Below are positions 7,305-16,643 of a stretch of 64,000 bases of DNA, one piece after another (the stretch's first letter is position 1; the number at the start of each line of letters is the position of its first letter). The position numbers and the translations under genes were made by a program. This DNA comes from Acholeplasmataceae bacterium. GTDB taxonomy: Bacteria > Bacillota_I > Bacilli_A > Acholeplasmatales > Acholeplasmataceae. The notes beneath the pieces were generated by a model. It ran no database searches. It was not told the origin of the DNA and saw only the letters and a list, made by a program, of their open reading frames with translations. The stretch covers positions 1 through 64,000 of the forward strand of contig JAUVXD010000008.1 in NCBI GenBank assembly GCA_030603805.1. The letters run 5' to 3'.

Positions 7305-7965
7305 CATGGACACTATTACACTAGGAACGCTCCTTGCTGTTTTAGCTACATCAACCATTTTAGGGGGCATACTCAGTGCAGTTTATGTATTCACGCACAA
7401 ACAAACAGTTTATGACTCATCATTCTCGATGACACTATTTTTACTTCCCTTAGTCATTTCAATCATTGTTTTACTCATTTCAGACAACCTAGCTAGAGCT
7501 TTTAGCTTAGCAGGTGTCTTCACACTCGTTCGTTTTAGAACTGCCATTGCAGATTCAAGAGATATCACTTATATCCTAAGTACTGTGGGTATTGCGTTAT
7601 CTTCTGCCATGGGTTATATCGGTCTTGCTCTAATTATTACTGCATTCATCAGTACTATCTTACTTATTCTTCATTTTCTTAAGCTTGATCGTGATAAGAC
7701 CAATCATGCAAAACTGAAAATAATTATTCCCGAAAATTTGAATTACTCCAATGTATTTGATGATATTTTCAAGAAATATGTCCATAGTTTTCAACTCCAA
7801 AAAGTGAAAACGACAGACTTTGGAACCATGTTCGAACTCACTTATTTAATCAAGTTAAGATTAGATGTTGATCAAAAAGCATTCTTAGATGAACTGAGAG
7901 TTAGAAACGGAAACTTATCAATTACACTTACCTCAGATTATGTTTCTGTGGTCAGCGAACTTTAA
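7279..7965 (+). CDS. DUF4956 membrane protein paired with VTC domain protein
   Basis: The 228-residue protein has four hydrophobic segments in residues 8-130 and a soluble C-terminal domain of about 90 residues, with the conserved FTLVRFRTAIADSRDITYI stretch typical of DUF4956. The ATG at 7279 follows AGGAGG by 8 bases and overlaps the end of the VTC gene; an in-frame upstream ATG at 7237 lacks such a site. The family's function is unknown; association with VTC polymerases suggests a channel or anchor for polyphosphate synthesis. Confidence 0.85.
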   Translation: MITYFITISMDTITLGTLLAVLATSTILGGILSAVYVFTHKQTVYDSSFSMTLFLLPLVISIIVLLISDNLARAFSLAGVFTLVRFRTAIADSRDITYILSTVGIALSSAMGYIGLALIITAFISTILLILHFLKLDRDKTNHAKLKIIIPENLNYSNVFDDIFKKYVHSFQLQKVKTTDFGTMFELTYLIKLRLDVDQKAFLDELRVRNGNLSITLTSDYVSVVSEL

Positions 7966-7970
7966 GACTT

Positions 7971-7997
7971 AAAGGAGCAAAATCGTGCTCCTTTTTA
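7971..7997 (+). terminator. Terminator of the VTC/DUF4956 operon
   Basis: AAAGGAGCA and TGCTCCTTT form a stem followed by a T-rich run just after the DUF4956 stop codon. Confidence 0.8.
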
Positions 7998-8004
7998 TTT
8001 ATAA

Positions 8005-8036
8005 ATAAAAAAAGCGAAAATTCGCTTTATTTTTGT
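8005..8036 (-). terminator. Terminator of the tRNA-Pro transcript
   Basis: On the minus strand AAAGCGAA and TTCGCTTT pair around a short loop and are followed by seven T. It lies directly downstream of tRNA-Pro. Confidence 0.75.
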
Positions 8037-8038
8037 AA

Positions 8039-8115
8039 TGGTCGGGACGACAAGATTTGAACTTGCGACCTCTTGGACCCCATCCAAGCGCGCTACCAAG
8101 CTACGCCACGTCCCG
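8039..8115 (-). tRNA. tRNA-Pro (anticodon GGG)
   Basis: On the minus strand the acceptor arms CGGGACG and CGTCCCG pair, the anticodon stem CTTGG/CCAAG holds the loop ATGGGGT (anticodon GGG), the T arm contains GTTCAAATC and the CCA end is encoded. Confidence 0.93.
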
Positions 8116-8143
8116 GCATTAAGATTATATCAAAAACGAACCA

Positions 8144-8169
8144 TAAAAAAAAGAGCAAACGCTCTTTTT
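8144..8169 (-). terminator. Terminator of pepC
   Basis: On the minus strand AGAGC, a four-base loop and GCTCT are followed by eight T, immediately after the pepC stop. Confidence 0.8.
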
Positions 8170-8171
8170 CG

Positions 8172-9503
8172 CTAAGACTTTGCAAGTGAACCCATGGGGT
8201 CCCATGGTTTTAGTTCAATCGGCTTTTGTTGCCAAGCAGAAAGCTGTTCTTTAGATAAATATTTCGTATGAATCACCGCTTGATAAATATAACGATCAAA
8301 CCACGTATCCGTAGCAAGATAATACCCTTTTAAACCATTTGCATCGCCCCAACTGTTTTCTATTTTCCAGCGATTTGGTTTTTTGTTTACATCCAAATTA
8401 ACACCAGTGAAAACCATGGCATGATTCATCGCACCTTGTGAATAATCGAGTTCATCAGCTTTTGACATGGTGAGATTCATTTCAAGCATTGATTCATAAT
8501 CAAATTGTTGATCGTCCCATATACCTGAAATTCGGTCTCCGTACCTTGCAACATCTGCACCAAACCAAACCAACTCCTTATTGAGTAATTGCTTGAGTAC
8601 AAGATCTTTCAAATGATTGATGTCAAGATTTAAATATTTGATGGGTCTTCCACCAATGACATTGCCTAGGTATTGGACTGTATAAGTTTTCATATAGGGT
8701 TTATCAGAGGTTGGTGCGTGGATAATGGATACAAAATCCTTTAATGTATCTCCACCATACTCTTTATAAAACTGAACAGGTGTTAAGTTTTTAATTAAAT
8801 GATATTCATCTTTAGATACATACTCAAAATCAATGGTTTGAGGTGGCATCCCAAAGTTAGTAACTAAGAATGTGTAAAGTTCTTCTAAAACGGATGCTTT
8901 TAAAGATTTCAAATCTTCAGTTTGACCGTTTTGATGTAGTCTTCTTGCATCTGCAGCATATTTTCTAAGTTTCACGTTAATTAAACGATTCATAAAAGCT
9001 GTTCCACTCGATGATGTGGTTTCTACCATCGCTTCTTTAGGGACAATACCATACTTTTCAATTAAAGATACAAACATATCCCATTGACCACCATCTTGGA
9101 TGCCAGTTTTTAAGATATATTGAAGGGTGCGATCATCTTGATCAACTTCTAAAAAATCATCCATGATTTCTAAGAAATAGTTGATTTTTTCTAGTTTATC
9201 ATAAAATGCTGTATAGTTTTGTGATAACTCAAAATCTTTGAGTTCATAACGATTGGCAATGGTTTCTCTAATTAAATTTAAACCTGCAAAAATCCAGCAT
9301 CTACCACTTTGTTTTTGGTAAGTTACAGGTAGAGTTTTAATCTCATGAGAAAATCTAAATTGTGTTGATGGTTTACTTTCTGCTTTATCAAAAAGATTCA
9401 CAAGCTCATTTTTTACTAAAACACGTCTGAGTGCTTGTTGAACTGGTTTTTTTTGATACTTTTCTTTTAAGACATTTAATTCTTTTATACTTATATCTTT
9501 CAT
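8172..9503 (-). CDS. pepC: Aminopeptidase C (bleomycin hydrolase family, peptidase C1B)
   Basis: The 443-residue cytosolic cysteine peptidase matches the usual PepC length. The catalytic residues are visible: Cys69 in QSGRCWIF, His361 in MNHAMVF and Asn383 in ENSWGD. PepC forms hexameric barrels and trims peptides from the N terminus, helping an amino-acid-dependent organism use imported peptides. It follows the jetC gene in the same direction, but a strong hairpin at 9529-9551 separates them and pepC has its own GGGGAG ribosome site, so it need not belong to the SMC operon. Confidence 0.95.
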   Translation of the reverse strand: MKDISIKELNVLKEKYQKKPVQQALRRVLVKNELVNLFDKAESKPSTQFRFSHEIKTLPVTYQKQSGRCWIFAGLNLIRETIANRYELKDFELSQNYTAFYDKLEKINYFLEIMDDFLEVDQDDRTLQYILKTGIQDGGQWDMFVSLIEKYGIVPKEAMVETTSSSGTAFMNRLINVKLRKYAADARRLHQNGQTEDLKSLKASVLEELYTFLVTNFGMPPQTIDFEYVSKDEYHLIKNLTPVQFYKEYGGDTLKDFVSIIHAPTSDKPYMKTYTVQYLGNVIGGRPIKYLNLDINHLKDLVLKQLLNKELVWFGADVARYGDRISGIWDDQQFDYESMLEMNLTMSKADELDYSQGAMNHAMVFTGVNLDVNKKPNRWKIENSWGDANGLKGYYLATDTWFDRYIYQAVIHTKYLSKEQLSAWQQKPIELKPWDPMGSLAKS

Positions 9504-9528
9504 TTTTTTCTCCCCTTTTTTATGAGAA

Positions 9529-9556
9529 AGAGATGGCTGTTCGCCATCTCTTTTTG
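9529..9556. terminator. Hairpin between jetC and pepC
   Basis: AGAGATGGC and GCCATCTCT form a perfect 9-bp stem with a five-base loop. The T run is longer on the plus strand, but on the minus strand TTTC follows, so it probably ends or weakens the jetABC transcript before pepC. Confidence 0.65.
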
Positions 9557-9562
9557 TGGATT

Positions 9563-12500
9563 TTAGACGCGAAGCATGCGATCATCTTTAAATGTTTCAA
9601 CAATCGCATAGTCATTATCTTTAACGATAACTAACGATGTATTCACATAGTTAATGATATTAGAGACACGTTGTGGTGGTACAGCAATAAAGAGCTGGAT
9701 GGATAAGCTATTATAAAATTTCATCATCGCATCAATTCTAGATTCATCCATGTTATTGAACGCTTCGTCAAATAAGACGATACAGCCAGAGTCCACACGT
9801 CTATTTTTAGTTAAGAGTTGTTGGAAGGATGCTGCAATAACGATATAAAATGGTACTTGAGTTTCCCCACCACTCTTTTCTTTGGATACTTTGGAGAATA
9901 AAGATTTATTACCGTTCTTATTGGTCACTTCAATATCATAAGACATATAATTTCTATAGTCTAAGAATTTATAGGTGAGCATATCGTATTCCGGATCATT
10001 TGATGCAATCTTTTCAAAAAGTTCCATCAATACTTGTTCATGCTTTTTTGTAAGTCCTTCAGTAAATAAGGTATGTTTTGTAATCGCATCATTACTCATG
10101 ATAATTTCATAATAGACTTTATAATCTGGATTATCAGATGCCTTATAAATCAGTTGATAGGAGTCCGTACCAAAGGTTTTATCTTGTAGCGCGAAATTGA
10201 GCTCTTCAATTTGTTGTTGTGCATTTTCAATAGATGCTCTAAGCTTTCCAACAAATTCTTCCTTAAAGCCAATTTCTGAACTCTTTCTCAGTTCACTTGC
10301 CTCTTGTTCGTAGCGAATCAAGTTATTATTTCTAATCATTTGAGCTTCTTGCTCAAAATAAATTAAATGCTCAAAATCCGGTGCAGCACCAAAATGATAG
10401 TTTGTAATATAGGCTTTCATCATATTGACTAAATCCGCACCAGCTTTAATGATTTGTGAGTTTAAGCTGACATTTGAAGACGCAATATATGAGCTAATTG
10501 CATCATGGTCGTGCTGATGCTTCATTTTTAATGCATAAAATTGTGTATTTGCGAGTGATAATTTTTCTGGATGTTTTTTGGCAAGTTCTTTTTGAGCATC
10601 CATGAACTGATCCAGTTTATCTTTGATTTCTTCAATATGGTCTCTGATGCGTTGTCTTTCATCGCGATGTGTTGCAATTTCTCCAACAAGTTTATCCGAA
10701 TCAAGACGTAGTTGCTTGCGATGGCTCTTTTCTTTATCGATTTGTTCATCAATTTTGGCAAGATTCTTATCTTTACCAAGACCCAAGAGTTGTTCTTCAA
10801 TTTGCGTGTATTCTTTTCTAGTTTGTTTAATCAAATCGATAAATCTTAATTGTCCTTGGTGAACAAGTTGATTGCTCTTAGAAGTGTTTAATAAACGTAA
10901 AATACGATCATTTTTATCGGATAAGTCGTAGAGTTTATCCATCTTATCTTCAAGTTCAGCTAAATGCTTTGATTCTTGATCGAGTTGGATATTGGTTGCT
11001 TTAGAACCGATAAAAGGCACTTCATAGGTTCTTGGATTAATTTGACGTGCGGTATGGTTGCTATAGGTCATACAGGTTGGTGTAATCGCACGACTAAAGT
11101 TTTTTAAATCTTGGACATGTTCGACACAATAGGTATTGTTTAATGCCATGTTGATATAATATCTTGCGTAAAGATGGTCTGTTGATACCTTTTCAGCTAG
11201 AGTATTCACATTCACTGTTTCAAATGCAGTTAATTTTTGAGTGTTCACAAGACCAACACCATAGATTTTTTGCTCGAATTTCACTCGGTCATAAATTTCT
11301 AGTGCATCATTAAAATAGGTCGGATCAACAATAATGTCAAAGCGTTGTGTGTTTAAATACCCTTCAATAGCATTTCTCCATTTTTCATCATTGATTTCGA
11401 TGAGTTCACACAGCGGTTGAACTCTCACATCCTTGTTATAATGGCTAGATAGCTCCTCATTTAAGGTTCTAATCAAGTTTTCTACATAAAATGGGTATGT
11501 CTTAACGTGACGCTTCAATTGGCTTAAACGTTGTTGTGAGATGCGAATTTGTTCAGATAATTCTCTTTTTTCTGTTTCTAATTTATCTTTTTCAGAGTAA
11601 TAAGCTTGAATATAGGCAGAGACTTCAGTGTTTAAAACAGATAGATGTGAAGAAAGTTCTTGTTGCGATAAGGACTCTTCATTGGTTTGATAATAGGAAA
11701 CAAATTGCTTCATGGCTTGATTGGGCAATAAATTAATCAGTTCCTTAATGGTTTGAAATTCTTTTTGAAGTGCTTGTTTGAGTTGAGAAAGTGCTTCTTT
11801 TTGTGTTTCGTATTCGTTTGCCTTTTTTTGAAGTGCATCTTGATAGGAAGTCATTGTTCTGGATAAATCAGAATCACTTTTTGCACGTTCAAGGTTTAGA
11901 ATCGCTTGATCAGCAGCTTCAATTTGCTCATCAATTTGAGCTTTCGCTTCTCTTAAATAATCGAGTTGTTTTTCGATTTGAGTCAGTTTTTCTTCGTTAT
12001 CTTTAATAAATGCTTCTCTTTTTTCAACCCAGTTTAATTGATCTATAAGTTCATTGACACCTAGTTGTTCTTTATTGATGGTGATATCTTCGCCTGTTTG
12101 ATTGATTTTATCGAGCTGCTCTAACTTTTCTTTATCCTTTTTGATTTGTTGTTCAACTTTTTTAAGCTGTGCAACATTGTTTTTTAAGGATTGAATATCA
12201 ATTGGGTCATCATCTAGCAAAAATTCAAAAACAAAGGCTTGAAGATCAATCGAACGAAAGGCTAACGCTTTAGGCAATATTTTTGCATATTTGGTTGCAT
12301 CCATACCAAAAAAGCGTGCGAGTGCATCACGATATTTCTTTTGTGATTCAAATGGCGAAAACTCAACATCCATCGATTTAAGATAAGCCTTCATGCTCTT
12401 AAAATCTCTTGGATATTTCTTTTCTAGAAAAAGGCTATCATGAATTGAGACATTTTCTAAAAGATAAAATCTTTCTTTGAGTTGGGATGCTTTAGGTAGA

Positions 12501-12838
12501 TCTAAGACACAACCAATGACAGAAAATTTCTTAGATTGTTCATCAAAAAACTCTAAAGCAAGATGAGTAATGACATCTCCGCTTCGAAGATATTCTTTAT
12601 TCTCAGCGCCAATTCGTCCTCGAATATAGCCTTCAAGCGTTCTTTTGGCATCATCGGTTGCTGCAATATTAAATTTTGAACCACTTCTGCCTCCAACAAA
12701 TAAATACTGCATGGCATCAAGTAATGTTGATTTTCCTGATCCGTTTTCACCTGAAATTAAGGCATTATCTTTGATTTCGATGGTTTGGTTGGAAAATAAG
12801 TGCCAGTTAACAAGTTTAATCTTCGTCAGTTTCTTCAT
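9563..12838 (-). CDS. jetC: JetC/MksB-like SMC-type ATPase of a Wadjet-like complex
   Basis: The 1091-residue protein has the layout of MukB/MksB/JetC condensins. The P-loop GENGSGKST is at residues 30-38, long coiled coils flank a central hinge (about residues 470-640), and the C-terminal head carries the signature KSGGETQ and Walker B IVLFDEAFNNMDESR. In the Wadjet system JetC is the motor that extrudes DNA loops with JetA (kleisin) and JetB, and JetD cuts small circular plasmids. The start at 12838 follows GGAGG and overlaps the end of jetB; an in-frame GTG/ATG start farther upstream (12874) would sit deep in jetB. No jetD gene lies beside it. It could instead serve chromosome organisation like MksBEF. 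Confidence 0.88.
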   Translation of the reverse strand: MKKLTKIKLVNWHLFSNQTIEIKDNALISGENGSGKSTLLDAMQYLFVGGRSGSKFNIAATDDAKRTLEGYIRGRIGAENKEYLRSGDVITHLALEFFDEQSKKFSVIGCVLDLPKASQLKERFYLLENVSIHDSLFLEKKYPRDFKSMKAYLKSMDVEFSPFESQKKYRDALARFFGMDATKYAKILPKALAFRSIDLQAFVFEFLLDDDPIDIQSLKNNVAQLKKVEQQIKKDKEKLEQLDKINQTGEDITINKEQLGVNELIDQLNWVEKREAFIKDNEEKLTQIEKQLDYLREAKAQIDEQIEAADQAILNLERAKSDSDLSRTMTSYQDALQKKANEYETQKEALSQLKQALQKEFQTIKELINLLPNQAMKQFVSYYQTNEESLSQQELSSHLSVLNTEVSAYIQAYYSEKDKLETEKRELSEQIRISQQRLSQLKRHVKTYPFYVENLIRTLNEELSSHYNKDVRVQPLCELIEINDEKWRNAIEGYLNTQRFDIIVDPTYFNDALEIYDRVKFEQKIYGVGLVNTQKLTAFETVNVNTLAEKVSTDHLYARYYINMALNNTYCVEHVQDLKNFSRAITPTCMTYSNHTARQINPRTYEVPFIGSKATNIQLDQESKHLAELEDKMDKLYDLSDKNDRILRLLNTSKSNQLVHQGQLRFIDLIKQTRKEYTQIEEQLLGLGKDKNLAKIDEQIDKEKSHRKQLRLDSDKLVGEIATHRDERQRIRDHIEEIKDKLDQFMDAQKELAKKHPEKLSLANTQFYALKMKHQHDHDAISSYIASSNVSLNSQIIKAGADLVNMMKAYITNYHFGAAPDFEHLIYFEQEAQMIRNNNLIRYEQEASELRKSSEIGFKEEFVGKLRASIENAQQQIEELNFALQDKTFGTDSYQLIYKASDNPDYKVYYEIIMSNDAITKHTLFTEGLTKKHEQVLMELFEKIASNDPEYDMLTYKFLDYRNYMSYDIEVTNKNGNKSLFSKVSKEKSGGETQVPFYIVIAASFQQLLTKNRRVDSGCIVLFDEAFNNMDESRIDAMMKFYNSLSIQLFIAVPPQRVSNIINYVNTSLVIVKDNDYAIVETFKDDRMLRV

Positions 12839-13460
12839 TGTCGTCTGAACCTCCTTCAGATTCCATATAACCATCGAGTTTCGATATGACTTCCTTGATG
12901 CTATCTAGATTGGTGATGTAGAGAATGGTTGGGTATATTTTGATACGGGCATCATCGTGAAGCCCTTTGTCAATGTAATCAATAATATTATAATTTCTAA
13001 GAAAACTCAAAGCAGGTTTTAATTTATCTTTGGTTATTCTTTTATGGTCTAAATAACCAATTCTTGTAAGTTCTGCGTGGATTTCATGTAAGAATATTTC
13101 AACATTTTCATCCAAAGTAACGTAATCTTTTTTACGTTGATAAATAATTCTAATGACTAAAATCATGACACTTTCGGTTTTTCTAAGTCTCATATGATTG
13201 AAAAGATTGTCGTTTTGAATATATACGACTTCATCTTCTCTTTTGATATTCAGACTAAAATCAGAAAGTGCAAAGAATGTTTCAAAAGCATCCTTAAAGG
13301 CTAAGATAAAACGGTAGTCATTGGTATCTCCGGGTTTTCTTTTTGTTAGAAAATTGACCTGAAGGAGTTTATTAACAATGCGTGAAAAATTCGATTTTTC
13401 ACCTTCTTTTAAGCTACCATATTCTTCATTAAAAATTTTAAGTGCTGCGGTCTTGTTCAT
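12816..13460 (-). CDS. jetB: JetB/MksE-like subunit (DUF4194)
   Basis: The 214-residue protein looks like the DUF4194 JetB/MksE family: tandem winged-helix architecture, with the region LRKTESVMILVIRIIYQ near 92-108 and LKPALSFLRNYNIID near 146-160 typical of the first and second winged helices. JetB dimers bridge the JetA kleisin and the SMC heads. It starts by an ATGA overlap with jetA and ends in an acidic tail that overlaps the jetC start. Position between the JetA-like and JetC-like genes supports the call. Confidence 0.82.
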   Translation of the reverse strand: MNKTAALKIFNEEYGSLKEGEKSNFSRIVNKLLQVNFLTKRKPGDTNDYRFILAFKDAFETFFALSDFSLNIKREDEVVYIQNDNLFNHMRLRKTESVMILVIRIIYQRKKDYVTLDENVEIFLHEIHAELTRIGYLDHKRITKDKLKPALSFLRNYNIIDYIDKGLHDDARIKIYPTILYITNLDSIKEVISKLDGYMESEGGSDDNEETDED

Positions 13461-14839
13461 CGTCTAACCTCTTTAATTCTAAAGTTTTGGAAAGTCACGA
13501 AATTGTTTTTACATTCTTTGCCCATCAGTTCCACATCATAGTGCATCCCAATGGATTTGGAGTAGAGGAAAATTAAGATGAGTTTCACAAAATCCTCTTG
13601 GGTTTCTAAAGGTACGTGTGCAGCTTCAATGACTTTATCCTTAGCTAGAAGTGCTTTAACGTATTCATTGATTTCTTTTTTACCGTAAATGTTGTTTTTA
13701 AGTAGTGCTTTAATTTTCTCTTGACGATATTCTTCCGTGATGAAATCATCATCAAAATTAATTTCTTCTGGGATTGGTTCAATGCGCGATCTTCTTTGGT
13801 TATATAAGGAGTAAGTATCTAGATTTCTTGCTTGTGTTAAGTTAAAGAGAGTTGTGTAATCGAAATCTTTTTTCGATAAAACAAGTTTGAAAAGTCTATT
13901 GAAAATCCCTTCAATATCATCAGACTGATTAGTGAAAAAAAGAATTTTCGATGCAGCAGCTGTGATATATTGCTCATTTTTTCTGTCAATAGCAAGAATT
14001 AAGTGCTCGAGGGCTGCAAATGAATCGGTAATAAATCTAAGTCTGTCTTCAACAAAATGGAAGGCATCATTATAATCTTCGATGCGTTTAAGCTGTTGGG
14101 CTTTAATCGCGAGCTGATCCATGATTTCATCATCATTTAAAATATGATTAATGACATCTAAAATGGACCTTTTATACCTTGGTAGTGAGTCGGTTGTTTT
14201 TAAGTTATAATAAGCACTGTCAAAGAAGTTTTGCTTATATTCTACTAAAAGCTTTTCTAAAAGCATTTGCAAATCATGTTTGGATTGTTTTTTGGTGATG
14301 TCATAGTAATATCTATAGATATTAGCTTTTAAAGATTTGAGTTTTCTTAGGATATCATTGGTCTTCATGTACGCTTGTTCAAGAACACCAATGCCTTCTT
14401 CAACGGTAAATGAATTCAAAAGAGAATACACAGTGAAAATCTCACCTGTATATTCTGATTGGCGGTTATCTTTGATGCGTTCGAGCACATCGATGATTTG
14501 GATGGAATAGTCAAATAAATTCAGCGAGGTCTTATAATCGCCAAGCTCTTCTTCACCGAGCCAGCCGTTTTTCTTTAAGACATTAATCACATGAAGTGCT
14601 TTTTGTCTCGATGTTCTTGCAGGTTCATCTTCATCGACATCAAGAAAATCATCATTGGGTACCTCATCGAAGTAATCGATCAGCCTAGAAATGATATATT
14701 CTCTATCCCCCTGAAAAGCATCCTCAATGGTATCGATAGCATGATAAATGATGAAAATGCAATCGATGTATGTCTTTTTATTAGGGGAGGAAAGCACACT
14801 GAAAAAATTGCTGTTGATGGTTTCAAACAAATGTGCCAT
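13457..14839 (-). CDS. jetA: JetA/MksF-like kleisin subunit (type II-like, DUF5716)
   Basis: The 460-residue protein starts with a winged-helix-like region (FETINSNFFSVLSSPNKKTY) and is mainly helical, with C-terminal segments (about 360-460) that in this family bind the SMC head. I recall this type as DUF5716, the JetA form of type II Wadjet. It is the first gene of the jetA-jetB-jetC operon, with AAGGAGG at good distance and a possible -10 (TACAAT) at 14889-14894. The helicase gene upstream reads in the same direction, and its 3' end is 94 bp away, so some read-through is possible. Confidence 0.8.
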   Translation of the reverse strand: MAHLFETINSNFFSVLSSPNKKTYIDCIFIIYHAIDTIEDAFQGDREYIISRLIDYFDEVPNDDFLDVDEDEPARTSRQKALHVINVLKKNGWLGEEELGDYKTSLNLFDYSIQIIDVLERIKDNRQSEYTGEIFTVYSLLNSFTVEEGIGVLEQAYMKTNDILRKLKSLKANIYRYYYDITKKQSKHDLQMLLEKLLVEYKQNFFDSAYYNLKTTDSLPRYKRSILDVINHILNDDEIMDQLAIKAQQLKRIEDYNDAFHFVEDRLRFITDSFAALEHLILAIDRKNEQYITAAASKILFFTNQSDDIEGIFNRLFKLVLSKKDFDYTTLFNLTQARNLDTYSLYNQRRSRIEPIPEEINFDDDFITEEYRQEKIKALLKNNIYGKKEINEYVKALLAKDKVIEAAHVPLETQEDFVKLILIFLYSKSIGMHYDVELMGKECKNNFVTFQNFRIKEVRR

Positions 14840-14932
14840 TGAATCCTCCTTTATTTTTTAAAAAAATAAAAATATGAATTTCATAATTATTGTATCATGA
14901 ATTAGACATATTCTATATTTTTTTTGGTTTAT

Positions 14933-16564
14933 TTATTTTCTGACAATCTGAACTTTAATCTTTTTGCCATTGAGCGTTTTACCATTTAAGTCTTCTAAAC
15001 GCTTAATTGCAGCTGGATGAATTTGAAATTCTGTTTCATTGGGATAGACATTAATATCTCCAACATTCTTTGCAAACATATCAGCATGCTTCTTAAAGAA
15101 GTCGAGAAGTGTGACTGGGCGAATACCATCTTGCTTGCCTAAATTGATAACCGCTGTCTTGTAATTCGTTGGGCGATTAGACGATTTGGAATCTCTTGAT
15201 TTTGAGCCTCTATCTGTAGGTGTTTGACGATCACGCTCGACTTTTTTAGATGCAGGTGCTTCAATGGAATCATAGGTCTTCTTTTCAACAGATAGGTTAG
15301 ATAAGAGACCGTTGATAATCATCTCATCATCAAAACCTTCAAGGCGAAGTTTTTCAATGACTTCAGGGTATGTCGTTTCATTTTTTTGAATGAGTGACTT
15401 GATGTGTTTAAAGTTTCTTGATTCCCGCTTTTGGTTAATCATCTCTTCTGTTGGGTATTCAAGTTCAGTCATCTTGGTCTTAATGAAGCGTTCAATCATT
15501 TGGAGTTTCCCTCTCATACTTGGGTAAACAAGTGAAATGGAAATGCCTGATTTACCTGCGCGACCTGTTCTTCCAATACGGTGAACATAAAGTTCATCTT
15601 CAAATGGAATTTCATAGTTGATGACCATATCGACGTGTGAGATGTCAAGACCTCTTGCAGCCACATCAGTTGCAATTAAGAATTTAAGCTTTTTCGATCT
15701 AAATCTTGTCATGACATAATCTCTTTGACTTTGTTTTAAATCGCCATGAAGCGCATCAGCTTCATAGTTGTGTTTTTGCAAGTAGGCTGAAAGTCCATCA
15801 ACATCAAGTTTTGTGTTTGCAAATATGATGGCAGATGCAGGATCATAATAGTCGAGAAGTCTCACGAGCAGTGCATCACGATCTTGCTTTTTGACGTTGT
15901 AGTAAAATTGGTCAATCTTATCTACAGTCAGTGTCGGTGCTTCAATCTTGATAATCTCAGGATTGTTTTGATACTTTTTCGCAACATTCTTAATAAATGG
16001 TGGAATGGTTGCTGAAAAAAGTGCTGTTTGTCTATCTTGGGGTGTATCCTTTAGAAGTCGTTCTAAGTCTTCTTGAAACCCCATCTTTAACATTTCATCT
16101 GCTTCATCCATGACTAGGATTTTTAGATTAGAAAAATCCAATGTCTTGCGATCTAGATGATCAATGGCACGGCCAGGTGTTGCAACAATGATTTGTGGGT
16201 TTTCTGAGAGTGCTTTAAACTGTTTGTTATAAGATTCTCCACCATAAATCGATGTAATTTTGACATCCTTGTTAAACTTGACTAACTTGATAAATTCCTT
16301 GTATACCTGAAGGGTGAGTTCACGTGTTGGGCAGATCACTAAAGCCTGCACTTTTTTATTGGTAACATCGATTTTCTCAAGGATTGGTATCGCAAATGCG
16401 AATGTCTTTCCAGTGCCTGTCTGAGCTTGACCTATAAGGTCCCTGCCATCAAGCATTTTTGGAATCGCATGATGCTGTATCGATGTCGTTTCGACTAATC
16501 CCAAGTGTTCAATGGCTAATTTTGTTTCTGTTTTGATTTGTAATTCATTAAATAATAGATTCAT
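14933..16564 (-). CDS. DEAD-box ATP-dependent RNA helicase with DbpA-type RNA-binding domain
   Basis: The 543-residue protein has the full DEAD-box core: Q motif, AQTGTGKT (motif I), PTREL, DEAD, SAT and HRIGRTGR (motif VI). A helical extension and a C-terminal DbpA-like RNA recognition fold (about 465-543, starting INLGKQDGI) follow. Relatives are CshA/DeaD proteins that remodel RNA in ribosome assembly and mRNA decay, consistent with the RNase J gene elsewhere in the window. The ATG at 16564 has GAGG upstream; an in-frame TTG at 16576 overlaps that site and is unlikely. Which paralog (CshA or DeaD) cannot be decided from this view. Confidence 0.92.
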   Translation of the reverse strand: MNLLFNELQIKTETKLAIEHLGLVETTSIQHHAIPKMLDGRDLIGQAQTGTGKTFAFAIPILEKIDVTNKKVQALVICPTRELTLQVYKEFIKLVKFNKDVKITSIYGGESYNKQFKALSENPQIIVATPGRAIDHLDRKTLDFSNLKILVMDEADEMLKMGFQEDLERLLKDTPQDRQTALFSATIPPFIKNVAKKYQNNPEIIKIEAPTLTVDKIDQFYYNVKKQDRDALLVRLLDYYDPASAIIFANTKLDVDGLSAYLQKHNYEADALHGDLKQSQRDYVMTRFRSKKLKFLIATDVAARGLDISHVDMVINYEIPFEDELYVHRIGRTGRAGKSGISISLVYPSMRGKLQMIERFIKTKMTELEYPTEEMINQKRESRNFKHIKSLIQKNETTYPEVIEKLRLEGFDDEMIINGLLSNLSVEKKTYDSIEAPASKKVERDRQTPTDRGSKSRDSKSSNRPTNYKTAVINLGKQDGIRPVTLLDFFKKHADMFAKNVGDINVYPNETEFQIHPAAIKRLEDLNGKTLNGKKIKVQIVRK

Positions 16565-16643
16565 TTTTTTCCTCAATTCTTTTTAAACCTTACATACTAT
16601 ACCATACTTTTTAATATAATACTACCATAAAAGAAAAAAAGGC

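Noticed and set aside
10528-10800. Open frame on the minus strand in another phase of jetC
   Set aside because: The jetC frame is intact throughout; this is an overlapping frame in a coiled-coil coding region.
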